From positions 1 to 54,717 of the forward strand of contig NZ_CABVII010000036.1 of the NCBI RefSeq assembly GCF_902497995.1: DNA of 54,717 nt, read 5' to 3'. The position numbers and the translations under genes were made by a program. The notes under the pieces were generated by a model. The model made no database searches, was not told the origin of the DNA, and was given only the letters and a program-made list of their open reading frames with translations. Positions within the stretch are counted from its first letter, which is position 1. Each line of letters starts with the position of its first letter. Of this stretch, positions 8,284-16,747 are shown piece after piece. This DNA comes from Pseudomonas fluorescens. Lineage in GTDB: Bacteria > Pseudomonadota > Gammaproteobacteria > Pseudomonadales > Pseudomonadaceae.

Positions 8284-8375
8284 TTCGCGAGCAAGCCCGC
8301 TCCCACATTTGATCTCAGTCGGTCACAGAATTGTGTACACCGGAGATCAAATGTGGGAGCGGGCTTGCTCGCGAA
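8284..8375. repeat. REP inverted pair (BIME-like), perfect 32-nt arms
   Basis: 8284-8315 and 8344-8375 are perfect reverse complements. The centre (CAGTCGGTCACAGAATTGTGTACACCGG) matches the reverse complement of the centre of the element at 4374-4466, so the two are copies in opposite orientation. Both are preceded by the same TAAAAGC, in which TAA is the stop codon of the upstream gene. It separates convergent genes and could end transcription. Confidence 0.92.
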
Positions 8376-8411
8376 GGCGTCCTCCCAATCGATACAGTAT
8401 TTCAGACTGTC

Positions 8412-10550
8412 TTAAGCCGGAATCGCCTTGGCCTTAGGCTCCCGATCCCACACCCGATGCTGCCCGATCGCAGCAAAAAACGCCTTGGTCAGCTTGGCAT
8501 CCGTCCCCACGATCAACCCCGCATCAACCTCCAGCTTCAACACATCCAACAACTGCTTGGCCTCGCCATGCAACGCGATTGCCTTCAAGTGTTTATACGC
8601 TTCCAGCAGGTAATGCAGCGCCACCCCGTCAGTGCTCAACGCCTTGATCGAGGCCGCGCCACCGGGCACGAATACCGCGTCGAACGCGATGGATGGCAGG
8701 CCTTCCATCGACGCATCCACCGGCAGCGCTTTGCCATCAGCCGTGGTGACCGGCGCCGAGGTAGGGCCGAGCAGTTTTGCGTGCGCGCCCTCAGCCTTCA
8801 GCGCCGCTTTCATCGCATCGATCGCCGCACCGTCGACGCCATTGGCTGCCAGAATCGCGACTTTACGAGTCTTGATATCGCCCGGTAGCAGGTTGGCCTG
8901 GCTCAAGGCCGGTGAACGCTCCAGAGATATTTTCGGTACATCGACCGTTCCGGCTTTTGGCGCTGGCAGGCCGAGGTTCTGCGCGACGCGTTTGGCCAGT
9001 TCCAAATCGATGTTGGCGAGGATTTCATTCACCTCGCGCGCGCGGATGTGCTCACGCTCGACCTTGCCCAGCTCAAAGCTGTAAGCGCCAATGATATGTT
9101 CCTGTTCATGCTTGCTCATGCTGTGGAAGAACAGCCGCGCCTGGGAGAAGTGGTCGCTGAAGGACTCGCTGCGCTGGCGAATCTTGTTGGCATCGATGCG
9201 CTCCGGATGGGTCTCGAAACCGCCGTTTTGTGCGGCGGGCGGGGTTTCTTTCGGCCAGCCGCTGTCAATGGAGTTCGGCTCGTAGGAGGCACGGCCCTTG
9301 TCGATGGTGGTGCGGTGTTGCGCGTCCCGCTGACCGTTGTGGAACGGCGCGACCGGACGGTTGATCGGGATTTCGTGAAAATTCGGTCCGCCGAGTCGGC
9401 TGATTTGCGTATCGGTGTAGGAAAACAGTCGCCCTTGCAGCAGTGGATCGTTGGAAAAGTCGATCCCCGGCACGATATGCCCCGGGCAGAAAGCGACCTG
9501 CTCGGTTTCGGCAAAGAAGTTGTCCGGATTGCGGTTGAGCACCATTTTGCCCAGCGGGGTAATCGGCACGATTTCCTCGGGAATGATTTTGGTCGGGTCG
9601 AGCAGGTCGAAATCGAAGGTGTGCTCGTTTTCCTCCTCGACCACCTGTACGCCCAGTTCCCATTCCGGGTAGTCCCCCATCTCGATCGACTCCCACAGAT
9701 CGCGACGGTGGTAATCGGTGTCTTTACCGGCGAGCTTCTGCGCTTCATCCCAGACCAGCGAGCAAGTCCCGGCGGCAGGACGCCAGTGGAATTTGACGAA
9801 GCGCGATTTACCTTCGGCGTTGATCAGGCGGAAGGTGTGCACGCCAAAGCCCTGCATGCTGCGCAGGCTCTTCGGGATTGCCCGGTCGGACATGGCCCAG
9901 ATCACCATGTGCGCCGATTCCGGCACCAGGGAGACGAAGTCCCAGAAGGTGTCATGGGCCGAACCACCGGTAGGAATCTCGTTGTGGGGCTCGGGTTTCA
10001 CCGCGTGTACGAAGTCAGGAAATTTGATGGCGTCCTGGATGAAGAACACCGGCATGTTGTTGCCCACCAGGTCGAAGTTGCCTTCGTCGGTGAAGAACTT
10101 CACAGCGAAACCTCGTACGTCGCGCACGGTATCGCCCGACCCGCGAGGACCCTGCACCGTGGAAAAGCGCACGAACACCGGGGTTTGTCTGGCGGGGTCT
10201 TGCAGGAAACCGGCCTTGGTCAGCACGGAATGGTTTTCATACGACTGAAAGTAACCGTGGGCACCGGTCCCGCGGGCATGCACGATGCGTTCGGGAATGC
10301 GCTCGTGGTCAAAATGCGTGATCTTTTCACGCATGATGAAGTCTTCCAGCAACGACGGCCCGCGGGCGCCGACTTTCAAGGTGTTCTGGTTGTCCGCAAC
10401 TTTTACGCCCTGATTGGTGCGCAGGGCTTGTTCAGTGGCGTCGGAACGAAATTTTTCCAGACTATCGAGCTTGGCATTGGTGTTGCCGCGGTCCAGGGTG
10501 TCGGTCCCGGCCAGTGCGCTTTTGGGGGCGGCAGGCTTTTTGGTACTCAT
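8412..10550 (-). CDS. katE: Large-subunit catalase HPII (clade 2)
   Basis: Heme catalase that disproportionates hydrogen peroxide. 712 residues place it in the large-subunit clade. The distal heme His is H91 (IVHARGTGAHGYF), the conserved Asn lies in LVGNNMPVFF (about 164), and the proximal Tyr is in FSYTDTQISRLG (Y378). After about residue 560 comes the extra DJ-1/PfpI-like domain of this clade (KVAILAANGVDGAAIDAMK). The start at 10550 (MSTKKPAAPK) has a GAGGAG ribosome binding site; 22 more codons upstream are open but unlike the family. Divergent from metN. Likely stationary-phase or stress induced, by analogy. Confidence 0.96.
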   Translation of the reverse strand: MSTKKPAAPKSALAGTDTLDRGNTNAKLDSLEKFRSDATEQALRTNQGVKVADNQNTLKVGARGPSLLEDFIMREKITHFDHERIPERIVHARGTGAHGYFQSYENHSVLTKAGFLQDPARQTPVFVRFSTVQGPRGSGDTVRDVRGFAVKFFTDEGNFDLVGNNMPVFFIQDAIKFPDFVHAVKPEPHNEIPTGGSAHDTFWDFVSLVPESAHMVIWAMSDRAIPKSLRSMQGFGVHTFRLINAEGKSRFVKFHWRPAAGTCSLVWDEAQKLAGKDTDYHRRDLWESIEMGDYPEWELGVQVVEEENEHTFDFDLLDPTKIIPEEIVPITPLGKMVLNRNPDNFFAETEQVAFCPGHIVPGIDFSNDPLLQGRLFSYTDTQISRLGGPNFHEIPINRPVAPFHNGQRDAQHRTTIDKGRASYEPNSIDSGWPKETPPAAQNGGFETHPERIDANKIRQRSESFSDHFSQARLFFHSMSKHEQEHIIGAYSFELGKVEREHIRAREVNEILANIDLELAKRVAQNLGLPAPKAGTVDVPKISLERSPALSQANLLPGDIKTRKVAILAANGVDGAAIDAMKAALKAEGAHAKLLGPTSAPVTTADGKALPVDASMEGLPSIAFDAVFVPGGAASIKALSTDGVALHYLLEAYKHLKAIALHGEAKQLLDVLKLEVDAGLIVGTDAKLTKAFFAAIGQHRVWDREPKAKAIPA

Positions 10551-10817
10551 CAGTCGTAAACTCCTCGTTGCGGTTCCCGCCGTAGCCAGGACGCTTGGGC
10601 AATATCCCCCAGGCACGGCACCGGGGGCGTTTTCGAGTTGCTTAATAAGTGACTGATGGCGTTATTAGCCGTTCCTTTTTTCTGACCTTTGATCGCGTTA
10701 TTGCCAAATGGCAGGTTGAATACGAAATAAATGCTAAGAACCTCTATACAGACAGGCTAAAATGCGCGCCCGGCTATCCGCTGATCCTTTTCTAACGCGC
10801 CCCACAAGGTTCGCTAC
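10551..10817. promoter_or_regulatory. Divergent promoter region katE / metN
   Basis: A 267-bp gap between divergent starts. It holds two copies of GCGTTATT about 45 bp apart and an AT-rich stretch (ACGAAATAAATGCTAAG). A CTAAAATG near 10757-10764 could serve as a -10 for metN. I see no hairpin that would act as a SAM riboswitch and no clear operator. Confidence 0.35.
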
Positions 10818-11825
10818 GTGATCGAGTTTCAAAACGTCCACAAAACCTACCGCGTCGCCGGTAAGGATATTCCCGCCCTGCATCCGACCAGTCTGACGAT
10901 TGAGAACGGTCAGGTATTCGGCCTGATCGGTCATTCCGGCGCGGGAAAAAGTACCCTGCTGCGTCTGATCAATCGCCTGGAAAATTCCAGCGGCGGCAAG
11001 ATCTTCGTCGATGGCGAAGAGGTCACCGCGCTGGATGCCAACAGCCTGCGGCGCTTTCGCCAGCAGGTCGGGATGATTTTCCAGCACTTCAACCTGCTGG
11101 CGTCCAAGACCGTGGCCGACAATGTCGCGCTGCCGCTGACCCTGGCCGGTGAACTGTCGCGCAGCGAGATCGACCGGCGTGTGGCCGAGTTGCTGGCGCG
11201 GGTGGGCTTGTCCGACCACGCGAAAAAGTACCCGGCGCAATTGTCTGGCGGCCAGAAGCAGCGCGTCGGCATCGCCCGCGCCCTGGCGACCAAACCTAAA
11301 ATCCTGCTGTGCGATGAAGCCACCAGCGCCCTGGACCCGCAAACAACAGCGTCGGTCCTGCAATTGCTGGCCGAGATCAATCGCGAGCTGAAACTCACCA
11401 TCGTCCTGATCACCCACGAAATGGACGTGATCCGTCGGGTCTGCGACCAGGTGGCAGTGATGGATGCCGGGGTGATCGTCGAGCAAGGTTCGGTGGCCGA
11501 AGTGTTCCTGCATCCGAAACATCCGACCACCAAGCGCTTCGTGCAAGAAGACGAGCAGATCGATGAAAGCGAACAGCGCGACGACTTCGCGCACGTGCCG
11601 GGACGCATCGTGCGTCTGACCTTCCAGGGCGAAGCGACCTACGCGCCATTGCTGGGCACCGTCGCTCGGGAGACGGGTGTGGACTACAGCATCCTCGCCG
11701 GTCGCATCGACCGCATCAAAGACATTCCCTACGGGCAGTTGACCCTGGCCGTGACCGGTGGCGACATGGAAGCGGCGTTCGCCCACTTCACCGCAGCCGA
11801 CGTCCACATGGAGGTCCTGCGCTAA
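10818..11825 (+). CDS. metN: Methionine ABC transporter, ATP-binding protein
   Basis: ATPase of the D/L-methionine importer. The 335 residues show Walker A GHSGAGKST (about 38-46), signature LSGGQKQR, Walker B LLCDEATSALD, and after about residue 262 the NIL domain (REVTYAPLL-like start, ending TAADVHMEVL) that senses cytoplasmic methionine in E. coli MetN. The start is a GTG with a weak AAGG upstream. The stop overlaps the metI start by one base (TAATG). Confidence 0.96.
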   Translation: MIEFQNVHKTYRVAGKDIPALHPTSLTIENGQVFGLIGHSGAGKSTLLRLINRLENSSGGKIFVDGEEVTALDANSLRRFRQQVGMIFQHFNLLASKTVADNVALPLTLAGELSRSEIDRRVAELLARVGLSDHAKKYPAQLSGGQKQRVGIARALATKPKILLCDEATSALDPQTTASVLQLLAEINRELKLTIVLITHEMDVIRRVCDQVAVMDAGVIVEQGSVAEVFLHPKHPTTKRFVQEDEQIDESEQRDDFAHVPGRIVRLTFQGEATYAPLLGTVARETGVDYSILAGRIDRIKDIPYGQLTLAVTGGDMEAAFAHFTAADVHMEVLR

Positions 11826-12499
11826 TGGAAGTCCTGACAAGTTTCTTCGCCAACATCGACTGGTTCGAAATCTGGCTGGCCACCGGCGATACCTTGCTGA
11901 TGCTCTTCGGTTCGCTGTTGTTCACCGTGCTGCTGGGCCTGCCGCTGGGCGTATTGCTGTTCCTCTGCAGCCCGCGTCAACTGCTGGAAGCCAAAGGCGT
12001 CTATGCGATGTTGTCGCTGGCGGTGAACATCCTGCGTTCGTTGCCGTTCATTATTCTGTTGATCGTGATGATTCCGTTCACGGTATTGATCACCGGCACT
12101 TCGCTGGGCGTCGCCGGTGCGATTCCACCCTTGGTGGTGGGCGCCACGCCATTCTTCGCACGACTGGTGGAAACTGCCCTGCGTGAGGTGGATCGCGGCA
12201 TCATCGAGGCGACCCAGGCCATGGGCGCGACGACGCGGCAGATCATCACCAATGCCCTGCTGCCGGAAGCTCGCCCGGGCATCTTCGCCGCCATTACGGT
12301 GACCGCCATTACACTGGTGTCCTACACGGCGATGGCCGGTGTGGTCGGCGCTGGCGGTCTGGGCGACCTGGCGATCCGCTTCGGTTACCAGCGTTTCCAG
12401 ACCGATGTGATGGTCGTCACCGTGGTGTTGCTGCTGGTGCTGGTGCAAGTACTGCAAACCGTTGGCGACAAGCTGGTCGTACACTTTTCTCGTAAATGA
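11825..12499 (+). CDS. metI: Methionine ABC transporter, permease
   Basis: Inner-membrane permease, 224 residues with five to six predicted helices. It has the BPD permease EAA loop (EATQAMGATTRQIITNALLPEARPG). Overlaps metN by one base and precedes metQ by 101 bp, forming metNIQ. This order and the sequence separate it from other methionine or polar amino acid permeases. Confidence 0.95.
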   Translation: MEVLTSFFANIDWFEIWLATGDTLLMLFGSLLFTVLLGLPLGVLLFLCSPRQLLEAKGVYAMLSLAVNILRSLPFIILLIVMIPFTVLITGTSLGVAGAIPPLVVGATPFFARLVETALREVDRGIIEATQAMGATTRQIITNALLPEARPGIFAAITVTAITLVSYTAMAGVVGAGGLGDLAIRFGYQRFQTDVMVVTVVLLLVLVQVLQTVGDKLVVHFSRK

Positions 12500-12600
12500 G
12501 CGTTTTGATTAAATGCATGAGCCGGCCATTCGCTGGCAGGCGCCCAAGACAGACGCCTCAAACGGGCCCCGTAAGCGGGCGCCCACAAGGAGTTAGCTGA

Positions 12601-13374
12601 ATGAAAAAATTACTCGTCGCGTTCGCTGCCGTTGCAGCCTTTTCCGCCCACGCTGCCGACACCCTGACCGTCGCGGCCACCCCGGTCCCGCACGCGGAAA
12701 TCCTCGAATTCGTCAAACCGGCCCTGGCCAAGGAAGGCGTGGACCTGAGGGTCAAGGTCTTCACCGACTACATCCAGCCGAACGTGCAGGTCGCCGAGAA
12801 ACGTCTGGACGCCAACTTCTTCCAGCACCAACCGTACCTCGATGAATTCAACAAGGCCAAGACCACCAATCTGGTTGCCGTTACCGGCGTACACCTGGAA
12901 CCCCTGGGCGCTTACTCCAGCAAGTACAAGGCGCTGACCGAGCTGCCGGGCGGCGCCAACGTAGTGATCCCGAACGATGCCACCAACGGCGGCCGTGCCC
13001 TGTTGCTGCTGGCGAAGGCCGGCCTGATCAAGTTGAAGGATTCCAACAACATCCTGTCGACCGTCAAGGACATCACCGAAAACACCAAGGACCTGAAATT
13101 CCGTGAACTTGAAGCCGCGACCATCCCCCGCGTGCTGACCCAGGTCGACCTGGCGCTGATCAACACCAACTACGCGCTGGAAGCCAAGCTCGATCCGGCC
13201 AAAGATGCGCTGGTCATCGAAGGCAGCGATTCGCCGTACGTCAACATCCTCGTGTCCCGTCCAGACGACAAGAACAGTGCTGCAATGCAGAAACTGGTGA
13301 CTGCACTGCACAGCCCGGAAGTGAAGGCGTTCATTCTCGAGAAGTACAAAGGCGCGGTAGTGCCGGCGTTCTGA
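12601..13374 (+). CDS. metQ: Methionine-binding protein, NlpA family
   Basis: Periplasmic substrate-binding protein of the MetNIQ importer, 257 residues. The signal peptide ends in SAHAAD; there is no lipobox cysteine, so it is soluble rather than lipidated as in E. coli. Family motifs include TPVPHAEIL, DANFFQHQPYLDEFN and LEPLGAYSSK. A strong ribosome binding site (AAGGAG) precedes the ATG. A hairpin terminator follows 16 bp after the stop. Confidence 0.95.
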   Translation: MKKLLVAFAAVAAFSAHAADTLTVAATPVPHAEILEFVKPALAKEGVDLRVKVFTDYIQPNVQVAEKRLDANFFQHQPYLDEFNKAKTTNLVAVTGVHLEPLGAYSSKYKALTELPGGANVVIPNDATNGGRALLLLAKAGLIKLKDSNNILSTVKDITENTKDLKFRELEAATIPRVLTQVDLALINTNYALEAKLDPAKDALVIEGSDSPYVNILVSRPDDKNSAAMQKLVTALHSPEVKAFILEKYKGAVVPAF

Positions 13375-13390
13375 TCTGACGCTTGAACGA

Positions 13391-13428
13391 AAAATGGGGC
13401 GCATTCAATGCGCCCCATTTTTTTTTAT
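13391..13428 (+). terminator. Rho-independent terminator of metNIQ
   Basis: GGGGCGCATTCAATGCGCCCC forms a GC-rich stem extended by flanking AAAAT/ATTTT and followed by a run of T. It sits directly downstream of metQ and could also work in the reverse direction. Confidence 0.92.
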
Positions 13429-13445
13429 GCCTGTACCACGGAACC

Positions 13446-13513
13446 TGTAGGAGCCAGGCTTGCCGGCGAAGGCGTCCGTGAGATCGCCTTCGCCGGCAAG
13501 CCTGGCTCCTACA
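13446..13513. repeat. REP inverted pair, 29-nt perfect arms (GCCAGGCTTGCC type)
   Basis: 13446-13474 and 13485-13513 are perfect reverse complements with a 10-nt loop. The core (GTAGGAGCCAGGCTTGCCGG) differs from the GCGAGCAAGCCCGC type, so it is a second REP class. It lies between the metQ terminator and the convergent sco stop, 16 bp from the latter. Confidence 0.9.
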
Positions 13514-13529
13514 AGGTCCATGCAATGTT

Positions 13530-14165
13530 TTATTTGCGGTTGAGCATCACCGGCAACTGCGCGACCAACTTCACATTATTCAACGGCGCCCGAATAAACC
13601 CACGCTGCGTCCCGTCCGGCCCGATCACCGCCAGGTTGCCACTGTGGTCGACGGTGTAATTCGCCTTGCTGGTGTCCGCCGGAATGAACGGGATACTCAC
13701 CGCATTGGCCAGCTTCTGAATGTCTTCGACCGAAGACGCCGTCAGCCCTATGAACTGCGGATCGAAGTAGCCCAGGTATTGCTTGAGCTGCTTGGGTGTG
13801 TCGCGATTCGGGTCGACGCTGACCAGCACGATCTGCAATTTATCCACAGCCTCCGGTGGCAGTTCGCTCTTGATCTGTCGCAGCTGGGCGAGGGTGGTCG
13901 GGCAGATGTCCGGGCAGAAGGTGTAGCCAAAGAACAGCAGCGACCATTTGTCCTTCAACTCGTTGACCGCTATTGGCTTGCCGTCCTGATCGGTCATCGT
14001 CACATCCGGCAGGTTGCGGCTCTGCGGCAGCAGGATGATCCCGGCGTCGATCAACGCGGTCGGGTCACCCTGGCCTTTGCCAGACAGCACTTTGTTGATG
14101 GTCAGGCCCAGGACCAGCGCGATCAGGGCGACGAGGATGAAGATGGTTTTCTGGGTTCGAGTCAT
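13530..14165 (-). CDS. sco: SCO1/SenC family copper chaperone
   Basis: Membrane-anchored thioredoxin-fold protein that helps load CuA of cytochrome oxidase. 211 residues: an N-terminal anchor (residues 7-22), then the copper site with C84 and C88 (FCPDIC) and H174 (VDHSGN). The start at 14165 (MTRTQKTIF) overlaps the cyoE stop by 4 bp (ATGA). The open frame continues far upstream over cyoE, but that part is out-of-frame readthrough. Last gene of the oxidase cluster. Confidence 0.95.
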   Translation of the reverse strand: MTRTQKTIFILVALIALVLGLTINKVLSGKGQGDPTALIDAGIILLPQSRNLPDVTMTDQDGKPIAVNELKDKWSLLFFGYTFCPDICPTTLAQLRQIKSELPPEAVDKLQIVLVSVDPNRDTPKQLKQYLGYFDPQFIGLTASSVEDIQKLANAVSIPFIPADTSKANYTVDHSGNLAVIGPDGTQRGFIRAPLNNVKLVAQLPVMLNRK

Positions 14166-15061
14166 AGGTTCAACAGTAAGTAGTGGTCTACGAGCAGCGC
14201 GATAAACAGCAGGAACAAGTAGTAGATAGAGTACTTGAAGGTGTTGATCGCCGCGTGCGGCCGAGTGCCACGGTACAGCACCACGGCCCATTGCAGAAAC
14301 CTCGCGCCCAGGCCCAGTGCGCAAATCAGGTAGAGGATGCCGCTCATGTGGATCACATACGGCATCAGGCTCACGGCCAGCAGCGCAAAGGTGTAGAGCA
14401 GGATGTGAACCTTGGTGTAGTGCTCGCCATGGGTCACCGGCAGCATCGGAATGTCGGCCTTGGCGTATTCCTCTTTGCGGTGAATGGCCAGGGCCCAGAA
14501 GTGCGGCGGAGTCCAGGCGAAGATGATCAGCACCAGCAACAGGGGTTCGGCGCTGACGTGGCCGGTAGCGGCGGTCCAGCCGAGCAGTGGCGGGGCGGCG
14601 CCGGCCAGGCCGCCGATGACGATGTTTTGTGGCGTCGCGCGTTTCAGGAAACCGGTGTAGACCACTGCGTAACCGAGCAATGAGGCGAGGGTCAGCCACG
14701 CGGTCAATGGGTTGGTAAAGACTAGCAAAATGGCTTGGCCGAGCACCGCGAGGACCAAGGCAAACGTCAGTGCAGCAGCCGGTGATACCCGGCCTTCGGC
14801 CAATGGCCGTTTGTGCGTGCGGGCCATGACCGCATCGATCCGCCGGTCCACCACGTGGTTGACCGCCGCCGCACCGCCGGCACACAGGGCGATCCCCAGA
14901 TTGCCGAACACCAGCACCTTCCACGGCACCCCGGCGCGGGTCGCGAGGAACATCCCCACCAGCGAGGTGATCAGCATCAGCACCACCACTTTTGGTTTGG
15001 TCAGCTCCAGGTAGTCACGCCAGATCGCCTGACTGTGACGTGCGCCGATCAGAGTCGCCAT
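14162..15061 (-). CDS. cyoE: Protoheme IX farnesyltransferase
   Basis: Converts heme B to heme O, the first step of heme A synthesis. 299 residues, polytopic, UbiA superfamily. The aspartate-rich motif is visible as NHVVDRRIDAVMARTHKRPL (about residues 68-87). It overlaps ctaA upstream by 13 bp and sco downstream by 4 bp. Placement next to ctaA and the aa3 oxidase genes means it serves this oxidase (CtaB role). A second copy may exist with a bo3 oxidase elsewhere. Confidence 0.96.
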   Translation of the reverse strand: MATLIGARHSQAIWRDYLELTKPKVVVLMLITSLVGMFLATRAGVPWKVLVFGNLGIALCAGGAAAVNHVVDRRIDAVMARTHKRPLAEGRVSPAAALTFALVLAVLGQAILLVFTNPLTAWLTLASLLGYAVVYTGFLKRATPQNIVIGGLAGAAPPLLGWTAATGHVSAEPLLLVLIIFAWTPPHFWALAIHRKEEYAKADIPMLPVTHGEHYTKVHILLYTFALLAVSLMPYVIHMSGILYLICALGLGARFLQWAVVLYRGTRPHAAINTFKYSIYYLFLLFIALLVDHYLLLNL

Positions 15062-16128
15062 GGCATCTCTCCTTTTATTGTTATGGGCCCGGCTGAGTGT
15101 TTGCGCGGGCTGAACCGCCAGCGCGCAGGGGGTTGCTGCTTGACCCGAACCAGACTGGTTCGCGCGTGATAATTGACCAGCACCATCGTCAGCAACAGCG
15201 CCGCGCCGCCCGCGTTGTGCGCGACGGCCACCGGCAGCGGCAAGTGGAACAGCACATTGCTGATGCCGAGGGTGATTTGCGCGGCGAGTGCGATCAGCAC
15301 CAGCCCCGCCAAACGGGTCATGCCGACCACCTTCAGTTGCCAGGCCAGCCCCAGCAACACCAGGGTCACCAGCAAAGCGCCGATGCGGTGAGTCAGATGA
15401 ATCGCCGTGCGGGCATCACTGTCCAGTTGCCCACCGAGGTAATTGGGACCGATGTGTTGGGTCAGGTGAAAGCCGTTGGCGAAATCAGCCGGCGGCAGCC
15501 ACTGACCGTGACAGGTCGGGAAATCGATGCAGGCCACCGCCGCGTAGTTGGAACTGACCCAGCCACCGAGGGCGATTTGCCCGATCACCAGCAGCAACCC
15601 GGCGGTCGCCCAGTACTGCAAACGCCGTGGCACGGTCAGCGCCGGCAACACGCCGGACAATCGCAACGTCAGCAAAAACAGCAGGCTCAACGTCGCAAAT
15701 CCACCGAGCAAATGCCCGGTGACCACTTGCGGCCAGAGCTTGAGCGTCACCGTCCACATGCCGAACGCCGCCTGTGCGATCACCACGGCCAGCAGGAACA
15801 ACGGCAACTTCACCGGCTGCCCCGGATGACGACGATGGACCCAGGCGCGACCCGCCAGCACCGAGATCAACAGCCCCAGCGTGCCGGCGAAGTAGCGGTG
15901 AACCATCTCGTTCCAGCCTTTATGGGCTTCGACGGGAGCGTCGGGAAAATGCAGTTCGGCATGGGCCAATTGAACTTCGCTTTGCGGGACGCTGATAAAG
16001 CCATAGCAACCCGGCCAGTCCGGGCAGCCGAGGCCGGCGTGGGTCAGGCGGGTGTAGGCGCCGAGCAACACCACAATCAGTGCCAGCAAGGTGGCAAACA
16101 GCGCGAGGCGAAATCCAGGTTTGGCCAT
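15049..16128 (-). CDS. ctaA: Heme A synthase (COX15/CtaA)
   Basis: Oxidises heme O to heme A for the aa3 oxidase. 359 residues and about eight membrane helices. Conserved features include the N-terminal GLGCPDWPGCYG cysteine pair, the heme-ligand His regions EMVHRYFAG and VTGHLLGG, and, in the second half, CIDFPTCHG, IHLTHRIGA and AVAHNAGGA. The C-terminal basic tail overlaps the cyoE start. Ten bases separate its start from the stop of the upstream Sco-like gene. Confidence 0.95.
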   Translation of the reverse strand: MAKPGFRLALFATLLALIVVLLGAYTRLTHAGLGCPDWPGCYGFISVPQSEVQLAHAELHFPDAPVEAHKGWNEMVHRYFAGTLGLLISVLAGRAWVHRRHPGQPVKLPLFLLAVVIAQAAFGMWTVTLKLWPQVVTGHLLGGFATLSLLFLLTLRLSGVLPALTVPRRLQYWATAGLLLVIGQIALGGWVSSNYAAVACIDFPTCHGQWLPPADFANGFHLTQHIGPNYLGGQLDSDARTAIHLTHRIGALLVTLVLLGLAWQLKVVGMTRLAGLVLIALAAQITLGISNVLFHLPLPVAVAHNAGGAALLLTMVLVNYHARTSLVRVKQQPPARWRFSPRKHSAGPITIKGEMPWRL

Positions 16129-16138
16129 GACGATGCCC

Positions 16139-16747
16139 TTATCCGATGTTCGACAGTTTCAGCAGATGTCGCAGGTCGTTGAGCAGATCCTTACCCTTCA
16201 CCGTCGGCTCGTAGCGCAGCACCAGATTGCCGTGAGGGTCGATGATCCACAGCTGTGGTGCGGTCTTGTCCCCGGTGCCGGCGGTTTTGTTGAAGGTACT
16301 GAAGGTAGCGAGGTCCAGGGGATACCGTTGCAGTTGAGGATACTCGCGCGTCAGCTTGGCGTCGTATTCACTGCTCAGCGGTTGTGCCGCGGCCAAGGCA
16401 TGACTGGCGCGCCCGGCATCACGGCCGAGGCCAATCTGGATCTGCCGCGCCAGGTACACCAGTTGCTGGCAGTCCACCGAGCAATCCTTGGGCGCGGTCA
16501 CCAGTATCTGCCAACGATCCTCCTGCGCCTGCACGCCGAGGTCGGCGCGGGTCTGGCCGTTGCCGATCAGTTCGCCGTGATAGCTGCGACCTTCCGGTAC
16601 CCAGAACTGCAATTTGTACATGCCGGTGGCGAGGATCATCGGACCGATCACCCCAAGCAGGATAAGCAGCAACTGCAAGCGACCTTTACGCCGACTCGCC
16701 GGCGTTTTCGCCTCAGACATGCTGGGTGGATTCATGGCCGCTCCCAT
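16139..16747 (-). CDS. Cytochrome oxidase-associated Sco-like thioredoxin-fold protein
   Basis: 202 residues with one N-terminal membrane anchor (about 25-44) and a periplasmic domain. I recognise it as the conserved unknown that sits between surf1 and ctaA in Pseudomonas (PA0111-like). The domain carries C89-x3-C93 (KDCSVDC) and H172 (IDPHGN) at a spacing close to that of the Sco protein in this cluster (C84, C88, H174). I infer a divergent Sco-type copper or redox role. The ATG at 16747 has a good AAAGGAG site; inner ATGs at 16735 and 16720 are possible. It overlaps surf1 by 35 bp. Confidence 0.8.
   Translation of the reverse strand: MGAAMNPPSMSEAKTPASRRKGRLQLLLILLGVIGPMILATGMYKLQFWVPEGRSYHGELIGNGQTRADLGVQAQEDRWQILVTAPKDCSVDCQQLVYLARQIQIGLGRDAGRASHALAAAQPLSSEYDAKLTREYPQLQRYPLDLATFSTFNKTAGTGDKTAPQLWIIDPHGNLVLRYEPTVKGKDLLNDLRHLLKLSNIG

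Noticed and set aside
9048..10559. 503-residue open frame antisense to katE
   Set aside because: Same GC-skew effect; katE is intact with all catalytic residues.
10551..10817. SAM riboswitch upstream of metN
   Set aside because: No conserved SAM aptamer pattern and no terminator hairpin seen before metN.
13530..14924. Possible fusion of sco with an upstream 250-residue extension
   Set aside because: The extension is an alternative frame of cyoE, which is itself complete; sco begins at its own ATG overlapping the cyoE stop.
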